From contig NZ_WBJS01000009.1 of the NCBI RefSeq assembly GCF_009296265.1, forward strand, positions 34,571 through 98,570: DNA of 64,000 bases, read 5' to 3'. Of the stretch, positions 20,105-29,475 are shown piece after piece. Source of the DNA: Thioclava sp. JE_KL1. Its GTDB lineage: Bacteria > Pseudomonadota > Alphaproteobacteria > Rhodobacterales > Rhodobacteraceae. Under the pieces are notes generated by a model. That model did not search any database. It was not told the origin of the DNA and worked only from the letters and a program-made list of their open reading frames with translations. Position numbers and translations under genes: made by a program. The first letter of the stretch is position 1. Each line of letters starts with the position of its first letter.

Positions 20105-20834
20105 ACAGCCGCAGCAGCAAAGCTACCGCATACACCCCTATGCCCGCGATCTCGAGGTCCGGGTGACGGGCCTGACCGATGAGGGTGGTATCTATTGCGC
20201 GGATTCGATCTTTTACCCGACCGGCGGCGGCCAGCCCGGCGACAGTGGTAAACTGGTCTGGGATGGCGGCGAGATCGAGATCGCGACGGCGGTGAAGGCC
20301 GAACCCGGCGCGCCCGGTGCGGTGATCCTGGTTCCGGCGGAGCCGCAGCCGCTGCCGCCTGTTGGAGCGCAGGTGCAGCAGCATCTCGACTGGGAGCGGC
20401 GTCACCGTCACATGCGCGTCCACACCGCGCTGCATCTCCTGTCGGTCGCGATTCCGCTGCCGGTCACGGGCGGGCAGATCGGCTCTGAAAAGGGACGGCT
20501 CGATTTCGATATGCCGGAGCGGCCCGAAGATCTGGAAGCGATCGAACGGCAGCTCAACGACTGGATCGCGCAGGACCTCAAGGTGGTCGAGCATTGGATC
20601 ACCGATGCCGAGCTCGAGGCGCAGCCCGATCTGGTCAAGACGCTCTCGGTCGCGCCGCCCAAAGGTCAGGGCTGGGTGCGGCTGGTAGCGGTCGGCGAAG
20701 AGGCCGACCGGATCGACCTGCAGCCCTGCGGTGGCACGCATGTCGCCTCGACCGGCGAGATCGGCGGCCTCAGGATCGGCAAGATCGAGAAGAAGGGCAA
20801 GATGAACCGCCGCGTGCATCTTCATCTGGCCTGA
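20088..20834 (+). CDS. alaX: alanyl-tRNA editing protein AlaX
   Basis: 248 aa. A free-standing version of the AlaRS editing domain that hydrolyses Ser- or Gly-tRNA(Ala). The zinc site is complete: His112 and His116 in HTALH, Cys213 and His217 in CGGTH. The N-terminal part has the usual YPTGGGQPGD motif (43-52). The length suits the medium AlaX type rather than a full AlaRS. The start overlaps the channel gene by 17 bp, so it is the last gene of the trgA-to-alaX run. The full-length AlaRS is elsewhere in this window (53748-56402). Confidence 0.92.
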   Translation: MPETAKQPQQQSYRIHPYARDLEVRVTGLTDEGGIYCADSIFYPTGGGQPGDSGKLVWDGGEIEIATAVKAEPGAPGAVILVPAEPQPLPPVGAQVQQHLDWERRHRHMRVHTALHLLSVAIPLPVTGGQIGSEKGRLDFDMPERPEDLEAIERQLNDWIAQDLKVVEHWITDAELEAQPDLVKTLSVAPPKGQGWVRLVAVGEEADRIDLQPCGGTHVASTGEIGGLRIGKIEKKGKMNRRVHLHLA

Positions 20835-20867
20835 GTGCTGCGGGCCGGGCAGGGGCGCTGCCCCTCT

Positions 20868-20909
20868 GCCTGCGGCATTCACCCCGGGATATTTGAACAA
20901 GACGAAGGG
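20868..20909 (+). repeat. intergenic repeat motif, copy 2
   Basis: GCCTGCGGC, then CCCCGGGATATTT and CAAGACGAAGG, the same order of blocks as at 10715-10748 (there on the other strand). It lies between the convergent alaX and fumC genes. Confidence 0.45.
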
Positions 20910-20925
20910 GCGTGCCCCGCAATGC

Positions 20926-20952
20926 AAAAGGGCGGCCACCGGGGCCGCCCTT
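20926..20952 (-). terminator. Rho-independent terminator of fumC
   Basis: AAGGGCGGCC/GGCCGCCCTT stem. On the minus strand it ends in TTTT. It lies 20 bp after the fumC stop. Confidence 0.8.
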
Positions 20953-20972
20953 CGTCATTCATGGAAGCTGAA

Positions 20973-22367
20973 TCAGGCTTTCGGGCCGATCATCTGCTCG
21001 GGACGCACGACTTTGTCGAAGGTTTCCTCGTCGACGAAGCCAAGCTTGATCGCCTCTTCCTTCAGCGTGGTGCCGTTCTTATGCGCGGTCTTCGCGACCT
21101 TGGTCGCGTTGTCGTAACCGATGGTCGGCGCGAGCGCGGTGACCAGCATCAGCGACTCGTGCAGCAGCTTCTCGATGCGCGGCTCGTTGGCCTCGATGCC
21201 CGCGACCATGTTGTCGGTGAAGGCCGAGGCGCTGTCGCCCAGGAGCTGCATCGATTGCAGCACGTTGTAGCTCATCATCGGGTTGTAGACGTTGAGCTCG
21301 AAATGGCCTTGCGAGCCGGCGATGCCGACGGCGGCGTCGTTGCCCATGACATGGGCGCAAACCATGGTCAGCGCTTCGGCCTGCGTCGGGTTCACCTTGC
21401 CCGGCATGATCGAGGAGCCCGGCTCGTTTTCCGGCAGGATCAGCTCGCCCAGACCGCAGCGCGGGCCCGAGCCCAGAAGGCGGATGTCGTTGGCGATCTT
21501 GAAGAGCGAAGCGGCCACGGTCTTCAGCGCGCCCGAGAACATCACCATCGCATCATGCGCGGCCAGCGCTTCGAACTTGTTCGGTGCGGTGACGAAGGGC
21601 AGGTCGGTGATCTCGGCCATGTTCGCCGCGACCGTCTCGGCCCAGCCCACTTGCGTGTTCAGACCGGTACCGACGGCGGTGCCGCCTTGGGCCAGTTCGT
21701 AGATGTCGCCGAGCGAGGCCTCGACGCGCTCGATCCCCTTCTTCACCTGATGGGCGTAGCCGGAGAATTCCTGACCGAGCGTCAGCGGCGTCGCGTCCTG
21801 CGTGTGGGTGCGGCCGATCTTGATGATGTCCTTGAAATCCTCGGACTTGGCTTCCAGCGCCGCGTGCAGCTTGCGCAGACCCGGCAGCAGAACGTCACGT
21901 GCCTGCATCGCGATCCCGACATGCATCGCGGTCGGGAAGGTGTCGTTCGAGGACTGCCCCATATTGCAGTGATCGTTCGGGTGGACCGGGTCTTTCGAGC
22001 CCATCTCGCCGCCCAAAATTTCGATCGCGCGGTTCGAGATCACCTCGTTCGCGTTCATGTTCGACTGCGTGCCCGAGCCGGTCTGCCAAACCACCAGCGG
22101 GAAGTTGTCGTCGAACTTGCCTTCGATCACTTCGCCCGCGGCCTCGATGATCGCATCGGCGATCTTTGCGTCCATCTTGCCCTGCGCCTTGTTGGCCATT
22201 GCGCAGGCTTTCTTGATTACGCCAAGCGCGCGGATGATCGGCACGGGCTGACGCTCCCAGCCGATCGGGAAGTTCATGATCGAGCGCTGCGTCTGCGCGC
22301 CCCAATATTTGTCGGCGGGAACTTCAAGCGGGCCGAAGCTGTCGGTTTCGGTGCGGGTCGCGGTCAT
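20973..22367 (-). CDS. fumC: fumarate hydratase, class II
   Basis: 464 aa, the standard FumC length. The family signature [13 protein letters not shown] is intact and supplies the active-site serine loop. The other conserved segments [13 protein letters not shown] and [16 protein letters not shown] are also present. FumC interconverts fumarate and malate in the TCA cycle; the class II enzyme has no iron-sulfur cluster. Start at 22367 follows GGAGGCCCAG. A longer frame to 22433 has no ribosome site. Two GTATAC boxes exactly 10 bp apart lie upstream (22436-22451). Confidence 0.96.
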   Translation of the reverse strand: MTATRTETDSFGPLEVPADKYWGAQTQRSIMNFPIGWERQPVPIIRALGVIKKACAMANKAQGKMDAKIADAIIEAAGEVIEGKFDDNFPLVVWQTGSGTQSNMNANEVISNRAIEILGGEMGSKDPVHPNDHCNMGQSSNDTFPTAMHVGIAMQARDVLLPGLRKLHAALEAKSEDFKDIIKIGRTHTQDATPLTLGQEFSGYAHQVKKGIERVEASLGDIYELAQGGTAVGTGLNTQVGWAETVAANMAEITDLPFVTAPNKFEALAAHDAMVMFSGALKTVAASLFKIANDIRLLGSGPRCGLGELILPENEPGSSIMPGKVNPTQAEALTMVCAHVMGNDAAVGIAGSQGHFELNVYNPMMSYNVLQSMQLLGDSASAFTDNMVAGIEANEPRIEKLLHESLMLVTALAPTIGYDNATKVAKTAHKNGTTLKEEAIKLGFVDEETFDKVVRPEQMIGPKA

Positions 22368-22435
22368 CTGGGCCTCCATGATTGCGCGCAATCTTTCGCT
22401 CGCACTGATAGGGCGCGCGGAGGGATTTTGCAACG

Positions 22436-22451
22436 GTATACGGAGGTATAC
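22436..22451. promoter_or_regulatory. paired GTATAC boxes upstream of fumC
   Basis: GTATAC occurs at 22436-22441 and 22446-22451, one helical turn apart, in the gap before fumC (minus strand). Such spaced palindromic hexamers can be a dimer-of-dimers operator. No regulator is known. Confidence 0.35.
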
Positions 22452-22462
22452 TTGGGGGGCTC

Positions 22463-22864
22463 TCAGATCTGTGCGGCGATCGCGTCGCGGTCGATCAGAG
22501 AATGCACTTCGCGGATGCGGCCATCGGTGACGCGATAGAAGACATGTTCGTCGAACGTCACGCGGCGGCCGTTCACCGGCAGGTCGAAGAGCGTTCCCGC
22601 GGGCGTGCAGTCGAAACGCAGCCGGGCTGCGATCACCGGCGGATCGGTCACGAGCGTTTCTGCGCGGAAGTGCAGGTCGGGGATCGCACGATGGTCACCC
22701 TCGAGCATCGCTTGATACCCTGCGAGGCCGAGCGGGCGCGCGTTATGCGTGACCTCCGGATGCACGAAATCACCGAGACGCGCCCAGTCTTGAGCGTTCA
22801 AGCAGTCGAGATAGCCGTGATAGAGCGAGAGGAGCGTGTCGCGGTCCAGAGGCTCCGAAGACAC
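22463..22864 (-). CDS. SnoaL-like / nuclear transport factor 2-fold protein
   Basis: 133 aa from a GTG at 22864. It has the alpha+beta cone of the SnoaL-like ester cyclase group ([52 protein letters not shown]). Family members include polyketide cyclases and many uncharacterised proteins, so no reaction can be assigned. The GTG start fits the point where homology begins and lies 4 bp after the sspB stop; the frame stays open further upstream inside sspB but that part is a shadow. Probably co-transcribed with sspB. Confidence 0.75.
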   Translation of the reverse strand: MSSEPLDRDTLLSLYHGYLDCLNAQDWARLGDFVHPEVTHNARPLGLAGYQAMLEGDHRAIPDLHFRAETLVTDPPVIAARLRFDCTPAGTLFDLPVNGRRVTFDEHVFYRVTDGRIREVHSLIDRDAIAAQI

Positions 22865-22868
22865 CGGA

Positions 22869-23333
22869 TTACTTGCGGAATTGATCGAGGCTGACGACCT
22901 CGGCCTCGCCACGCTCGGCAGGGGCGGTCTCTTCCTCCTCGGCCACCTCATCCTCTTCGATCTCGTCGTCTTCGTCATATTCCTGCGTCTCGAAACGCAG
23001 GCCGAATTCGACGGAGGGGTCGACAAAGGTGGTGATCGCGTCGAGCGGCACATAGAGCGGCTCGGGAGAATTGCCGAAATTCAGCGTGATCGAGAACCCA
23101 TCCTCGCCCACTTCGAAATTGTCATACCAGTTCTGGATGACGATGGTCATTTCTTCGGGGTAGCGTTCGCGCAGCCAATCGGCCAGCTCGGCATCGGGGT
23201 GACGGGTGTCGAAGGTGATGAAAAAGTGGTGCTCGCCGGGCAGACCATTGGCTGCGATGTCGCTTAGCACTGTCTGGATCAGCCCGCGCATCGCGTGATG
23301 CATCAGGTTGCCGTAATCAATGGATTGCGTCAT
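22869..23333 (-). CDS. sspB: SspB-family ClpXP adaptor (alphaproteobacterial type)
   Basis: 154 aa. The folded part (1-110) carries GLPGEHHFFITFDTRHPDAEL and VPLDAITTFVDPSVEFGLRFE, characteristic of the alphaproteobacterial SspB. A Glu/Asp-rich linker (about 118-145) leads to a C-terminal segment VVSLDQFRK, the expected ClpX-docking tail. SspB delivers ssrA-tagged proteins to ClpXP. The tmRNA that creates those tags is encoded 700 bp away (24010-24345). Confidence 0.92.
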   Translation of the reverse strand: MTQSIDYGNLMHHAMRGLIQTVLSDIAANGLPGEHHFFITFDTRHPDAELADWLRERYPEEMTIVIQNWYDNFEVGEDGFSITLNFGNSPEPLYVPLDAITTFVDPSVEFGLRFETQEYDEDDEIEEDEVAEEEETAPAERGEAEVVSLDQFRK

Positions 23334-23487
23334 GGCCGGGTCCCTTTCTTCTCGGGCTCAGCATAGGGGATTCGTGGCGGGCCGCAAGGCGGGCAGAGCC
23401 GCGCGAAGGCTGACGTCGAGGGCATGTACCGGGGGTGGCGGTCTTCGATCTTGCGCAACCTTGAGGCGAACCTTGTCGGGGCGGCGC

Positions 23488-23913
23488 CTATCCCAGCACT
23501 TCGCCCGACAGGCACAGCGCGACGGTGTCGCGCGGCATCATCTCCAACGCCTCGAAGAGTGCGATCACATCGTAATTATTATACGCCTCCACGATCCTGT
23601 CGCCGCGAAACCGCATCGTCAGTTGCCCGGTAAATTCCACCGCGCGCGCCGTTTGTGCCGATTTTCCCGCGATTTTCAGAAGCGTCCAAAGCCAGTCCTC
23701 CGTCTCGACATGGCGCAGCACGGTGATCTTGATGTCCTGCAGATGCGCGCGCAGGGCCGGCACCAGCTCGCGAAACTCCTGCGGTCGCAATTCGAGCCCC
23801 GGCATCAGCCCATTGGTCTGCGCCTCGGCGTCGAACAGCCCGTCGACCTCGTCCAGCCGACCTTCGCCCCAAACGGCATGGAGCCACGTTTCGATCCTCG
23901 CAAGCCGGGACAT
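23488..23913 (-). CDS. SnoaL-like / NTF2-fold protein
   Basis: 141 aa. A second NTF2-like cone (IETWLHAVWGEGRLDEVDGLF...; LTMRFRGDRIVEAYNNYDVIALFEALEMM). GGAGGGGCGCG precedes the ATG at 23913. Proteins of this kind are often annotated as ester cyclases or unknown; no catalytic assignment is possible. It is only distantly like the SnoaL-like protein at 22463. Confidence 0.75.
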   Translation of the reverse strand: MSRLARIETWLHAVWGEGRLDEVDGLFDAEAQTNGLMPGLELRPQEFRELVPALRAHLQDIKITVLRHVETEDWLWTLLKIAGKSAQTARAVEFTGQLTMRFRGDRIVEAYNNYDVIALFEALEMMPRDTVALCLSGEVLG

Positions 23914-24009
23914 CGCGCCCCTCCGTTTCCCGTCGGTCCTGGGGGCACCATGGCAGGCACGGATTTCAAACCGGTTAACGCCGGTCGCATCGCAAAAAGA
24001 GGGGGGAAA

Positions 24010-24345
24010 GTGCAGGATTCTGTTGCAAGGCTCCTGCGGGCCCCGCCTTACGCGGCTAAGCGCAAGGAGTTAAGTTTCGGTTACCCGAGCTGCTTACGCA
24101 GCCAGAGCGACCGGAGCACGGTTGTCGTTGGCAACTGTACAAATCGCACCGATAACGGTGGTAGCTCACCGGGACAAAGCAAACATCTTTACACGTTCGT
24201 CGATCCTATTTCGGCCCCATTCTCCCCCAACGAGGGTTGATTGGTGGAGCCGCCGGGTACCGCCCCCGGGTCCGATCCGCTTATTTCATGCGCGTTTATG
24301 CCCATAGTCCCCGTTGCCGGGAACGTCTTGGAATATAGGGGGAAG
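24010..24345 (-). ncRNA. ssrA: transfer-messenger RNA, permuted two-piece (alphaproteobacterial) type
   Basis: Read on the minus strand, a tag ORF encodes ANDNRAPVALAA followed by TAA (24094-24132 region), the degradation tag of Rhodobacterales tmRNA. The gene is permuted: the acceptor piece, ending in CGGCTCCACCA (3' end at 24242), comes first. The coding piece then begins GGGGCCGAAATAGGATCGACG at 24218. GGGGCCG and CGGCTCC form a complete 7-bp acceptor stem (one G-U). The 23-bp spacer between the pieces would be processed out. The coding piece ends near a GCAGGA/TCCTGC hairpin (24012-24037). Outer ends are approximate. It rescues stalled ribosomes; the ClpXP adaptor SspB is encoded nearby. 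Confidence 0.92.
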
Positions 24346-24453
24346 ATCGGGGGCCTTCAAGGCGTCGCGCGCGCATGATGTGCATTAACCGGACGTGAAC
24401 TAGCCGCGCGCTATAGCTCGAGTCGGGCCAAGAACTGACCAAGGAGGGGCGCG

Positions 24454-26022
24454 ATGAGCGACAAGACGATCTTGATCGATCTCAGCACAAGCTATCAGTT
24501 CCGCCATTGGCGGCCGATGGGCATCTTGCGGGTGGAGCACGAGGTCTGGCGGGCGTTTGCGGCCAGGTTTGGGGCGCGCGCGGTGCCCGCGATCTATGAC
24601 GCGGCACGCGGTGGGTTTTGCCGTATTCCGCAGGCGATCTTCGAGGAGGTCATCTTCCGCAACGGCTGTCAGCCAGAAGTGCCATCACGCGCGCTCACCG
24701 CGCCGCGGCGCTGGCGCTCCTGGGCGCGGATCGGACGGTTTCTCTGGCGCGCCCGGCGCAGGGTGCGGGCGGTCGGGCAGGGCGGGCGATACGACGAGGC
24801 CGAGACCCGCGTGCGCCGCGAGAGCGCCGTGGCGGAGGAATTGCTGCGGCTGAGCGGGGAGGAATATGCCCTGATGCGCCGTGGGTTCGTGGCTCTGGAA
24901 CGGGTTGCGCCGGGGATCGCACCGCGCATCCGGGCGCTCGATGCGCTCAATCACCGGGCGCATTACGGGCTGGTGCATACGGTCCACGACCAGATCTGCG
25001 CGGACCGAAATCGGATCGCGCCGGAAGAGGTGGGCGAGTATGTCTCTGCCGGTGGATTCTGGGGCGATGCGCGCTACCGGGCCGCCTACGAGATGCGGAC
25101 CGCTCATGGATGGCGGCTGAGCTATTACATCCATGACCTGATCCCGATCCTTTGGGGGCATGTCGCCGAACCCACGACGCGCAAGACCTTTCCGCCCGCG
25201 CTGCACTGGATGCTCTGGGGTGTGGATCGGGTCTGGACGAATTCGGAGGTGACGCGGCGCGATCTGCTCGCCCATGCCGCCCGCTGCGGCTATCCCGAGT
25301 TGGAGCCAGAGAAAGTGCGCGTCGTGACGCTTGGCGCGGACGCGCTACGCGAGACCGCGCCCGCCACCGAACTCGCGGGCCTCTTCGCGCACCGCGATCT
25401 GGAGCCTGGCGCCTACGTTCTGATGGTCGGCACGCAGGAGCCGCGCAAGAACCATGATTTCGCCTATCGGCTCTGGCGCGAACTGGCTGCGCGCCGCGAC
25501 GATATCATGCCGCTGGTTTGGGTCGGACAGCCCGGCTGGTCGATCGGCCCGCTTCTGGAAATGGTGCGCGCGGATTCCGGCCTGCCGCATGGCGCGATCC
25601 GCATCCTCGATGATGTCGACGACGCCGAGTTGCAGGCGCTCTATGCGCATTGCCGCTACACGATCTACCCGTCCCATTACGAGGGTTGGGGGCTACCAGT
25701 TGTCGAGTCGCTTTTGCATGGCAAACCCTGTCTGACATCGGATGCGCCCGCCTTGATCGAGGCGGCGGAGGGCTGCGCGGAGGCGATCGGGCTTCTCGAG
25801 GGCGAGCGGTGGCTTGCCCGGGCCGAGGCGCTGATGGAGGACGAGGCAGCCTATCGCGCGGCCTGTGCGCAAGCGGAGCGGTTCACGCCGCATCGATGGG
25901 CCGATTTTCGAGAGGCGCTCACCGCCGGGTTCGACGCGGCCGGCGATGACATCTCCACGCGCGACCCTGCGTGGACCCAGCAGTGGCGCCAGCCGATCCC
26001 CTATCGCGAGGATGCCGCATGA
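24454..26022 (+). CDS. glycosyltransferase family 4 protein
   Basis: 522 aa GT-B fold. The C-terminal nucleotide-sugar domain (about 300-500) has VGTQEPRKNHD and the E-x7-E motif EGWGLPVVE near residue 410. The N-terminal half is larger than usual and unassigned. Such enzymes extend polysaccharides from nucleotide-sugar donors. AAGGAGGGGCGCG precedes the start. It is the first of three genes joined by ATGA overlaps, followed by a second glycosyltransferase and a sulfotransferase. Confidence 0.87.
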   Translation: MSDKTILIDLSTSYQFRHWRPMGILRVEHEVWRAFAARFGARAVPAIYDAARGGFCRIPQAIFEEVIFRNGCQPEVPSRALTAPRRWRSWARIGRFLWRARRRVRAVGQGGRYDEAETRVRRESAVAEELLRLSGEEYALMRRGFVALERVAPGIAPRIRALDALNHRAHYGLVHTVHDQICADRNRIAPEEVGEYVSAGGFWGDARYRAAYEMRTAHGWRLSYYIHDLIPILWGHVAEPTTRKTFPPALHWMLWGVDRVWTNSEVTRRDLLAHAARCGYPELEPEKVRVVTLGADALRETAPATELAGLFAHRDLEPGAYVLMVGTQEPRKNHDFAYRLWRELAARRDDIMPLVWVGQPGWSIGPLLEMVRADSGLPHGAIRILDDVDDAELQALYAHCRYTIYPSHYEGWGLPVVESLLHGKPCLTSDAPALIEAAEGCAEAIGLLEGERWLARAEALMEDEAAYRAACAQAERFTPHRWADFREALTAGFDAAGDDISTRDPAWTQQWRQPIPYREDAA

Positions 26023-27164
26023 AGATCGCAGTTTTCGGTCATTACCCGATCCACCGCCCGCTGCATGGCGGCCAGCGCCGGGTCGCGGCTATCGCCCGGC
26101 AGGCGCGCGCGGCGGGCCACATCTTCCGCTATGTCCCGATCGACTCGACGCGCGGCTATCCCGACGGCTCGCCCGATGAGCGCCGCACGGCGGTGCCGGA
26201 GGCGCTGCTGCCGCGTCTCCACGATCCGCAGCGCCGCGAGGATCTTCATATCTCCGACACGCTCAAAGATCATCCGCTGATCGAAGGGCTGATCAGGGAA
26301 CTGCGCGACTTCGCCCCCGATGCGGTGCAATTCGAACATCCGTGGCTCTATCCGCTATTCGCCGAGGCGTTAGACCGCGATCCGGTCTTGCGCCGCGCCC
26401 GGCTGATCTATTCCGCGCATAATGTTGAGGCCGCGCTGATCGATCCGCATTGGCGCGCGGAGGCTGAGGCGCTCGAGTCCGCGCTCGTCGCGAGGGCCGA
26501 TCTCACCGTCGCCGTCTGTGAGGCCGATGCGCGCCATTTTGCCGGTCTGCCGGGCGCGGCAGAGGTCGTTGTCGCGCCAAACGGCTGCTGGGCGCCCGAT
26601 CCCGAAACGGTCCCGTCCGCGCCGCTAGACGGACCCTACGCGCTTGTCGCGGGCTCCGCCCATCCGCCGAATGCGCGTGGCTATTGGGCGTCTTTCGGCG
26701 AAATTCCCGGCTTCCTGCCGCCGCGCAGCCGCCTCGCCGTGGCAGGCGGAATGACCCATCTGATCACCGCCGACGACCGCTTCCGCCGCTATGCGCAGAT
26801 GAATGCGGAATTCGTCGCGCCGCTTGGCGTGGTGGCGGAAGAAGCCTTGAACGGTCTTCTGCATCACGCCCGCGCCATATGCCTGCCGATCACCGAGGGC
26901 GGCGGTACCAATCTCAAGACCGCCCAGGCGCTTATGTCCTGCAAACCTGTCGTCGCGATGCGCCCCGCGATGCGCGGGTTCGAAGAGGCGGAACGCCTCA
27001 GCGGCGTGCATGTCGCAGACGACCCGGAGCAGTTCCGCCGTCTGCTGCGCGATGCCATGACCAAGTCGATCGGATCGGAGCGCCGCCCGGACGAGGTCGC
27101 GCAATATGGCTGGCCCGCGCAGCTCGCGCCGCTGATCTCCCGCTATGAAAGTCTTGCCGCATGA
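26019..27164 (+). CDS. glycosyltransferase (GT4-like)
   Basis: 381 aa. N-terminal acceptor domain begins MKIAVFGHYPIHRPLHGGQRRV; SAHNVEAALI near 130 and the C-terminal GGGTNLKTAQAL near 294 (donor-binding region) fit GT-B transferases. It lacks the classical E-x7-E block in standard form, so family placement is moderate. The ATGA overlap with the gene before it (start 26019) fixes the start. Likely adds a sugar to the same polysaccharide. Confidence 0.8.
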   Translation: MKIAVFGHYPIHRPLHGGQRRVAAIARQARAAGHIFRYVPIDSTRGYPDGSPDERRTAVPEALLPRLHDPQRREDLHISDTLKDHPLIEGLIRELRDFAPDAVQFEHPWLYPLFAEALDRDPVLRRARLIYSAHNVEAALIDPHWRAEAEALESALVARADLTVAVCEADARHFAGLPGAAEVVVAPNGCWAPDPETVPSAPLDGPYALVAGSAHPPNARGYWASFGEIPGFLPPRSRLAVAGGMTHLITADDRFRRYAQMNAEFVAPLGVVAEEALNGLLHHARAICLPITEGGGTNLKTAQALMSCKPVVAMRPAMRGFEEAERLSGVHVADDPEQFRRLLRDAMTKSIGSERRPDEVAQYGWPAQLAPLISRYESLAA

Positions 27165-28171
27165 AAGATCTACCTCCGCACCGCGTCGCCTTTGCTGATC
27201 CCGATCTCGCCGCGCAGACGCAGGCCACGCCCGCCGCGATCGACACCTTGTTCCAAGCCTATCTCGGTCGCCCCGCGAAAGAGGCGGCGCAGAGCGCGTT
27301 GAAGGAGCAGCGCGCGTCGGTCGCCGATGTCGAGCGGGAGTTGCGCGGATCGGAGGAATATCGCCGCAAGGCGCGGCTGCTGCGCGATCACGATCGCAGC
27401 CAATACGACGGCGCGATGCTGTATATCGCACCTGCGCGCGCCGTTTTCTGCCCCATTGCGAAGGTCGCCAATACCTCGGTCAAGGACTGGGCGCTCCGGC
27501 TTGTGGGCGACGGGCGGCCCGAACCCGGCATGTCGCATTACTGGCTCGATTCCGGGCAAAGCCGGATGCAGGCGCGCCATTGGGCTTTTGCCGCACGCGA
27601 CCGGGTCGATCATGCGCCGGACTGGGTCTCGGTCGCGCTGTTGCGCGATCCCGTCGACCGACTGGTCAGCTGTTATTGCGACAAGTTCGGACGCAATCGA
27701 ACGCAGGACTCGGTGCTGCATCATACGCGCCCGGTCTATGCGTTTTTCGCGGGCGGGGGCGATCCGGACCGGATGATGATCGAACGCGGATTGAGCTTTC
27801 GGCAGCTCTGTTTCTACATCAACGCCACCGCGCGCGAGGCGCAGGACAGCCATTGGGCCGCGCAATGGAGCTACTTGCAAAATCGCCGCTGGGACCGGCT
27901 GTTCGCGCTGGAGAAGATCGAGAGTTTCGAGAGCTTCCTGCGGGATCGCCTGCCCGAAGAGCTTCGCGACATCCGGTTGGGGCTGACCAATGCCGCGCAA
28001 AAGGCGGGCGGGCGGCCGTCCCGTGATCTCTCCGATGCGCTTCCGGGAGAGTGGATGGGCGCGCGCATGCCGCCCTATGAGGCGTTCCTGACAGACGATA
28101 TTCGCGGCTTTATCGGCGATTATTACGCGCTCGATGCACGGCTGCATGCGCAGGCGCTTGCCGAGAGTTGA
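27161..28171 (+). CDS. sulfotransferase family protein
   Basis: 336 aa. PAPS-dependent sulfotransferase motifs are recognisable: the 5'-phosphosulfate loop in CPIAKVANTSVKDW near 100 and the 3'-phosphate motif LLRDPVDRLVSCY near 160. These are the type 2 carbohydrate sulfotransferase patterns. The first ~80 residues are a separate helical extension. It starts inside the preceding GT gene (ATGA overlap) and so is probably made together with both glycosyltransferases, suggesting sulfation of the glycan. Specificity is inferred. Confidence 0.8.
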   Translation: MKDLPPHRVAFADPDLAAQTQATPAAIDTLFQAYLGRPAKEAAQSALKEQRASVADVERELRGSEEYRRKARLLRDHDRSQYDGAMLYIAPARAVFCPIAKVANTSVKDWALRLVGDGRPEPGMSHYWLDSGQSRMQARHWAFAARDRVDHAPDWVSVALLRDPVDRLVSCYCDKFGRNRTQDSVLHHTRPVYAFFAGGGDPDRMMIERGLSFRQLCFYINATAREAQDSHWAAQWSYLQNRRWDRLFALEKIESFESFLRDRLPEELRDIRLGLTNAAQKAGGRPSRDLSDALPGEWMGARMPPYEAFLTDDIRGFIGDYYALDARLHAQALAES

Positions 28172-28190
28172 GCCGCAGCTGCCCGGCCGA

Positions 28191-29372
28191 TCAGTCGCCT
28201 TCGGCCGGAATGCCAAGAAGTGTGATCGCAACCCCCAAAGCGGCGAGCGCCCAGAACGCGTAGCGTTTCGTGCCCTCGGTCTGCAGCGCGGCGAGCACCG
28301 CTTGCAGCGTGTAATAGCCCGCGAAGGCGCGCGACGCGTAGGAGATGATCTGGAACAGATCGGTCGTCCAAGTCAGCGCGATCCCGGCGCCGATCAACAC
28401 CGGATAGGCCGCTTTTTGCGGGATTTTCCCGCGCGAGAATTCCGCGATCAGTCCGCCCGCGCCCCCGGTATCGGCCACGGCGGCGGAGAATTGCGCCGCC
28501 AGCGCTGCGGCCACCAGCATCGCGGGCAGGATCGGAGCGACGACGCGCATCATGTCGATGATCGCGGTCTCGGTCAGGTTATGGGCGTTGGGCGTGAAGA
28601 TGTAAGCCAGCAGCGCGATATAGACCATGTAGATCGCGGTTGCGAGCATCTGCGCCCATTTCATCGCGGCGACCCGGGTGTCGGCATCGTAGCTCTTGCC
28701 CAGATAACGCGCGGTCTCGAACCCCTGCACGGTCACGATCAGGCCGAAGAGCAGCCGCAGCGAGTCCCACGGGCCCAGCGTCGGCGCATCGACCACCAGA
28801 TCGCCGGCGACGGCCACCTTGCCGAAATAGACCGCGAGACCGAGGATCAACCCGGCGATGATCGCGAGCTTGAGCGCGACCGAGGCATATTCCATCTGCT
28901 CGAGCCGTTTGAACCCTCCGGAGAACCCGGCGATTGCCACGATCGCAAGCATGGTCGTCGTCACTGCGCGTGCTGCGAAATCCGTGTTCCACGGCGTGAG
29001 CGAGACCGCGAAGGCCCCGAACAGATTGAGGTAATAGGCGACCGAGATGACATAGGCGAAGGCGAGCGCCAGCTGCGCCACCTCTTCGATACGTTTGATC
29101 ACGGCGGTGTCGGGCACCTCCTCGGCGCGGATGTTGGCGCGCACCGCCGCCCCGAAAAACCAGCCCAGAGCACACAAAGCCGCCATCGCGAGCGGGGCGA
29201 AGCTGCCGTAGCGGACCTCCAAAATCGGGCCCAGTACCAGAAAGCCGGAGCCAATGATCGAGGCCAGCGGGGTCACCATCGCGCGCCATTTCGGGCGGTC
29301 GCGCAGCTGAGGCAGGAACATCGCGGCAAGGACGATCAGGGCGAGAAGGAGAATGGCTGCGTCGAGTATCAT
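28191..29372 (-). CDS. multi-pass membrane protein (APC-like transporter)
   Basis: 393 aa with about eleven hydrophobic helices. The arrangement (IIGSGFLVLGP near 40, VQGFETARYLGKSYDADTR near 230, ADTGGAGGLIAEFSRGKIPQKAAYPVLIG near 310) looks like the APC/amino-acid permease superfamily, but I cannot place it in a named family. ATG at 29372 chosen over a TTG at 29384. It lies downstream of a PotD-like gene but behind its terminator. Confidence 0.65.
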   Translation of the reverse strand: MILDAAILLLALIVLAAMFLPQLRDRPKWRAMVTPLASIIGSGFLVLGPILEVRYGSFAPLAMAALCALGWFFGAAVRANIRAEEVPDTAVIKRIEEVAQLALAFAYVISVAYYLNLFGAFAVSLTPWNTDFAARAVTTTMLAIVAIAGFSGGFKRLEQMEYASVALKLAIIAGLILGLAVYFGKVAVAGDLVVDAPTLGPWDSLRLLFGLIVTVQGFETARYLGKSYDADTRVAAMKWAQMLATAIYMVYIALLAYIFTPNAHNLTETAIIDMMRVVAPILPAMLVAAALAAQFSAAVADTGGAGGLIAEFSRGKIPQKAAYPVLIGAGIALTWTTDLFQIISYASRAFAGYYTLQAVLAALQTEGTKRYAFWALAALGVAITLLGIPAEGD

Positions 29373-29422
29373 GGCCTGTCTCAAATGGTCGGTTGGACGC
29401 AGCTAGCGCAGAAGGGGGAATT

Positions 29423-29450
29423 AAAAAGGGCCGCGTCAGACGCGGCCCTT
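29423..29450 (-). terminator. Rho-independent terminator of the PotD-like gene
   Basis: AAGGGCCGCGT/ACGCGGCCCTT with a CAG loop; on the minus strand it is followed by TTTTT. It separates the PotD-like gene from the membrane protein gene at 28191. Confidence 0.85.
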
Positions 29451-29475
29451 CGCTGTGATCTATTCGGCGCAGTGA

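Noticed and set aside
24114..24240. Possible small protein gene in the tmRNA region
   Set aside because: The plus-strand frames there are shadows; the minus strand encodes the tmRNA tag and acceptor stem.
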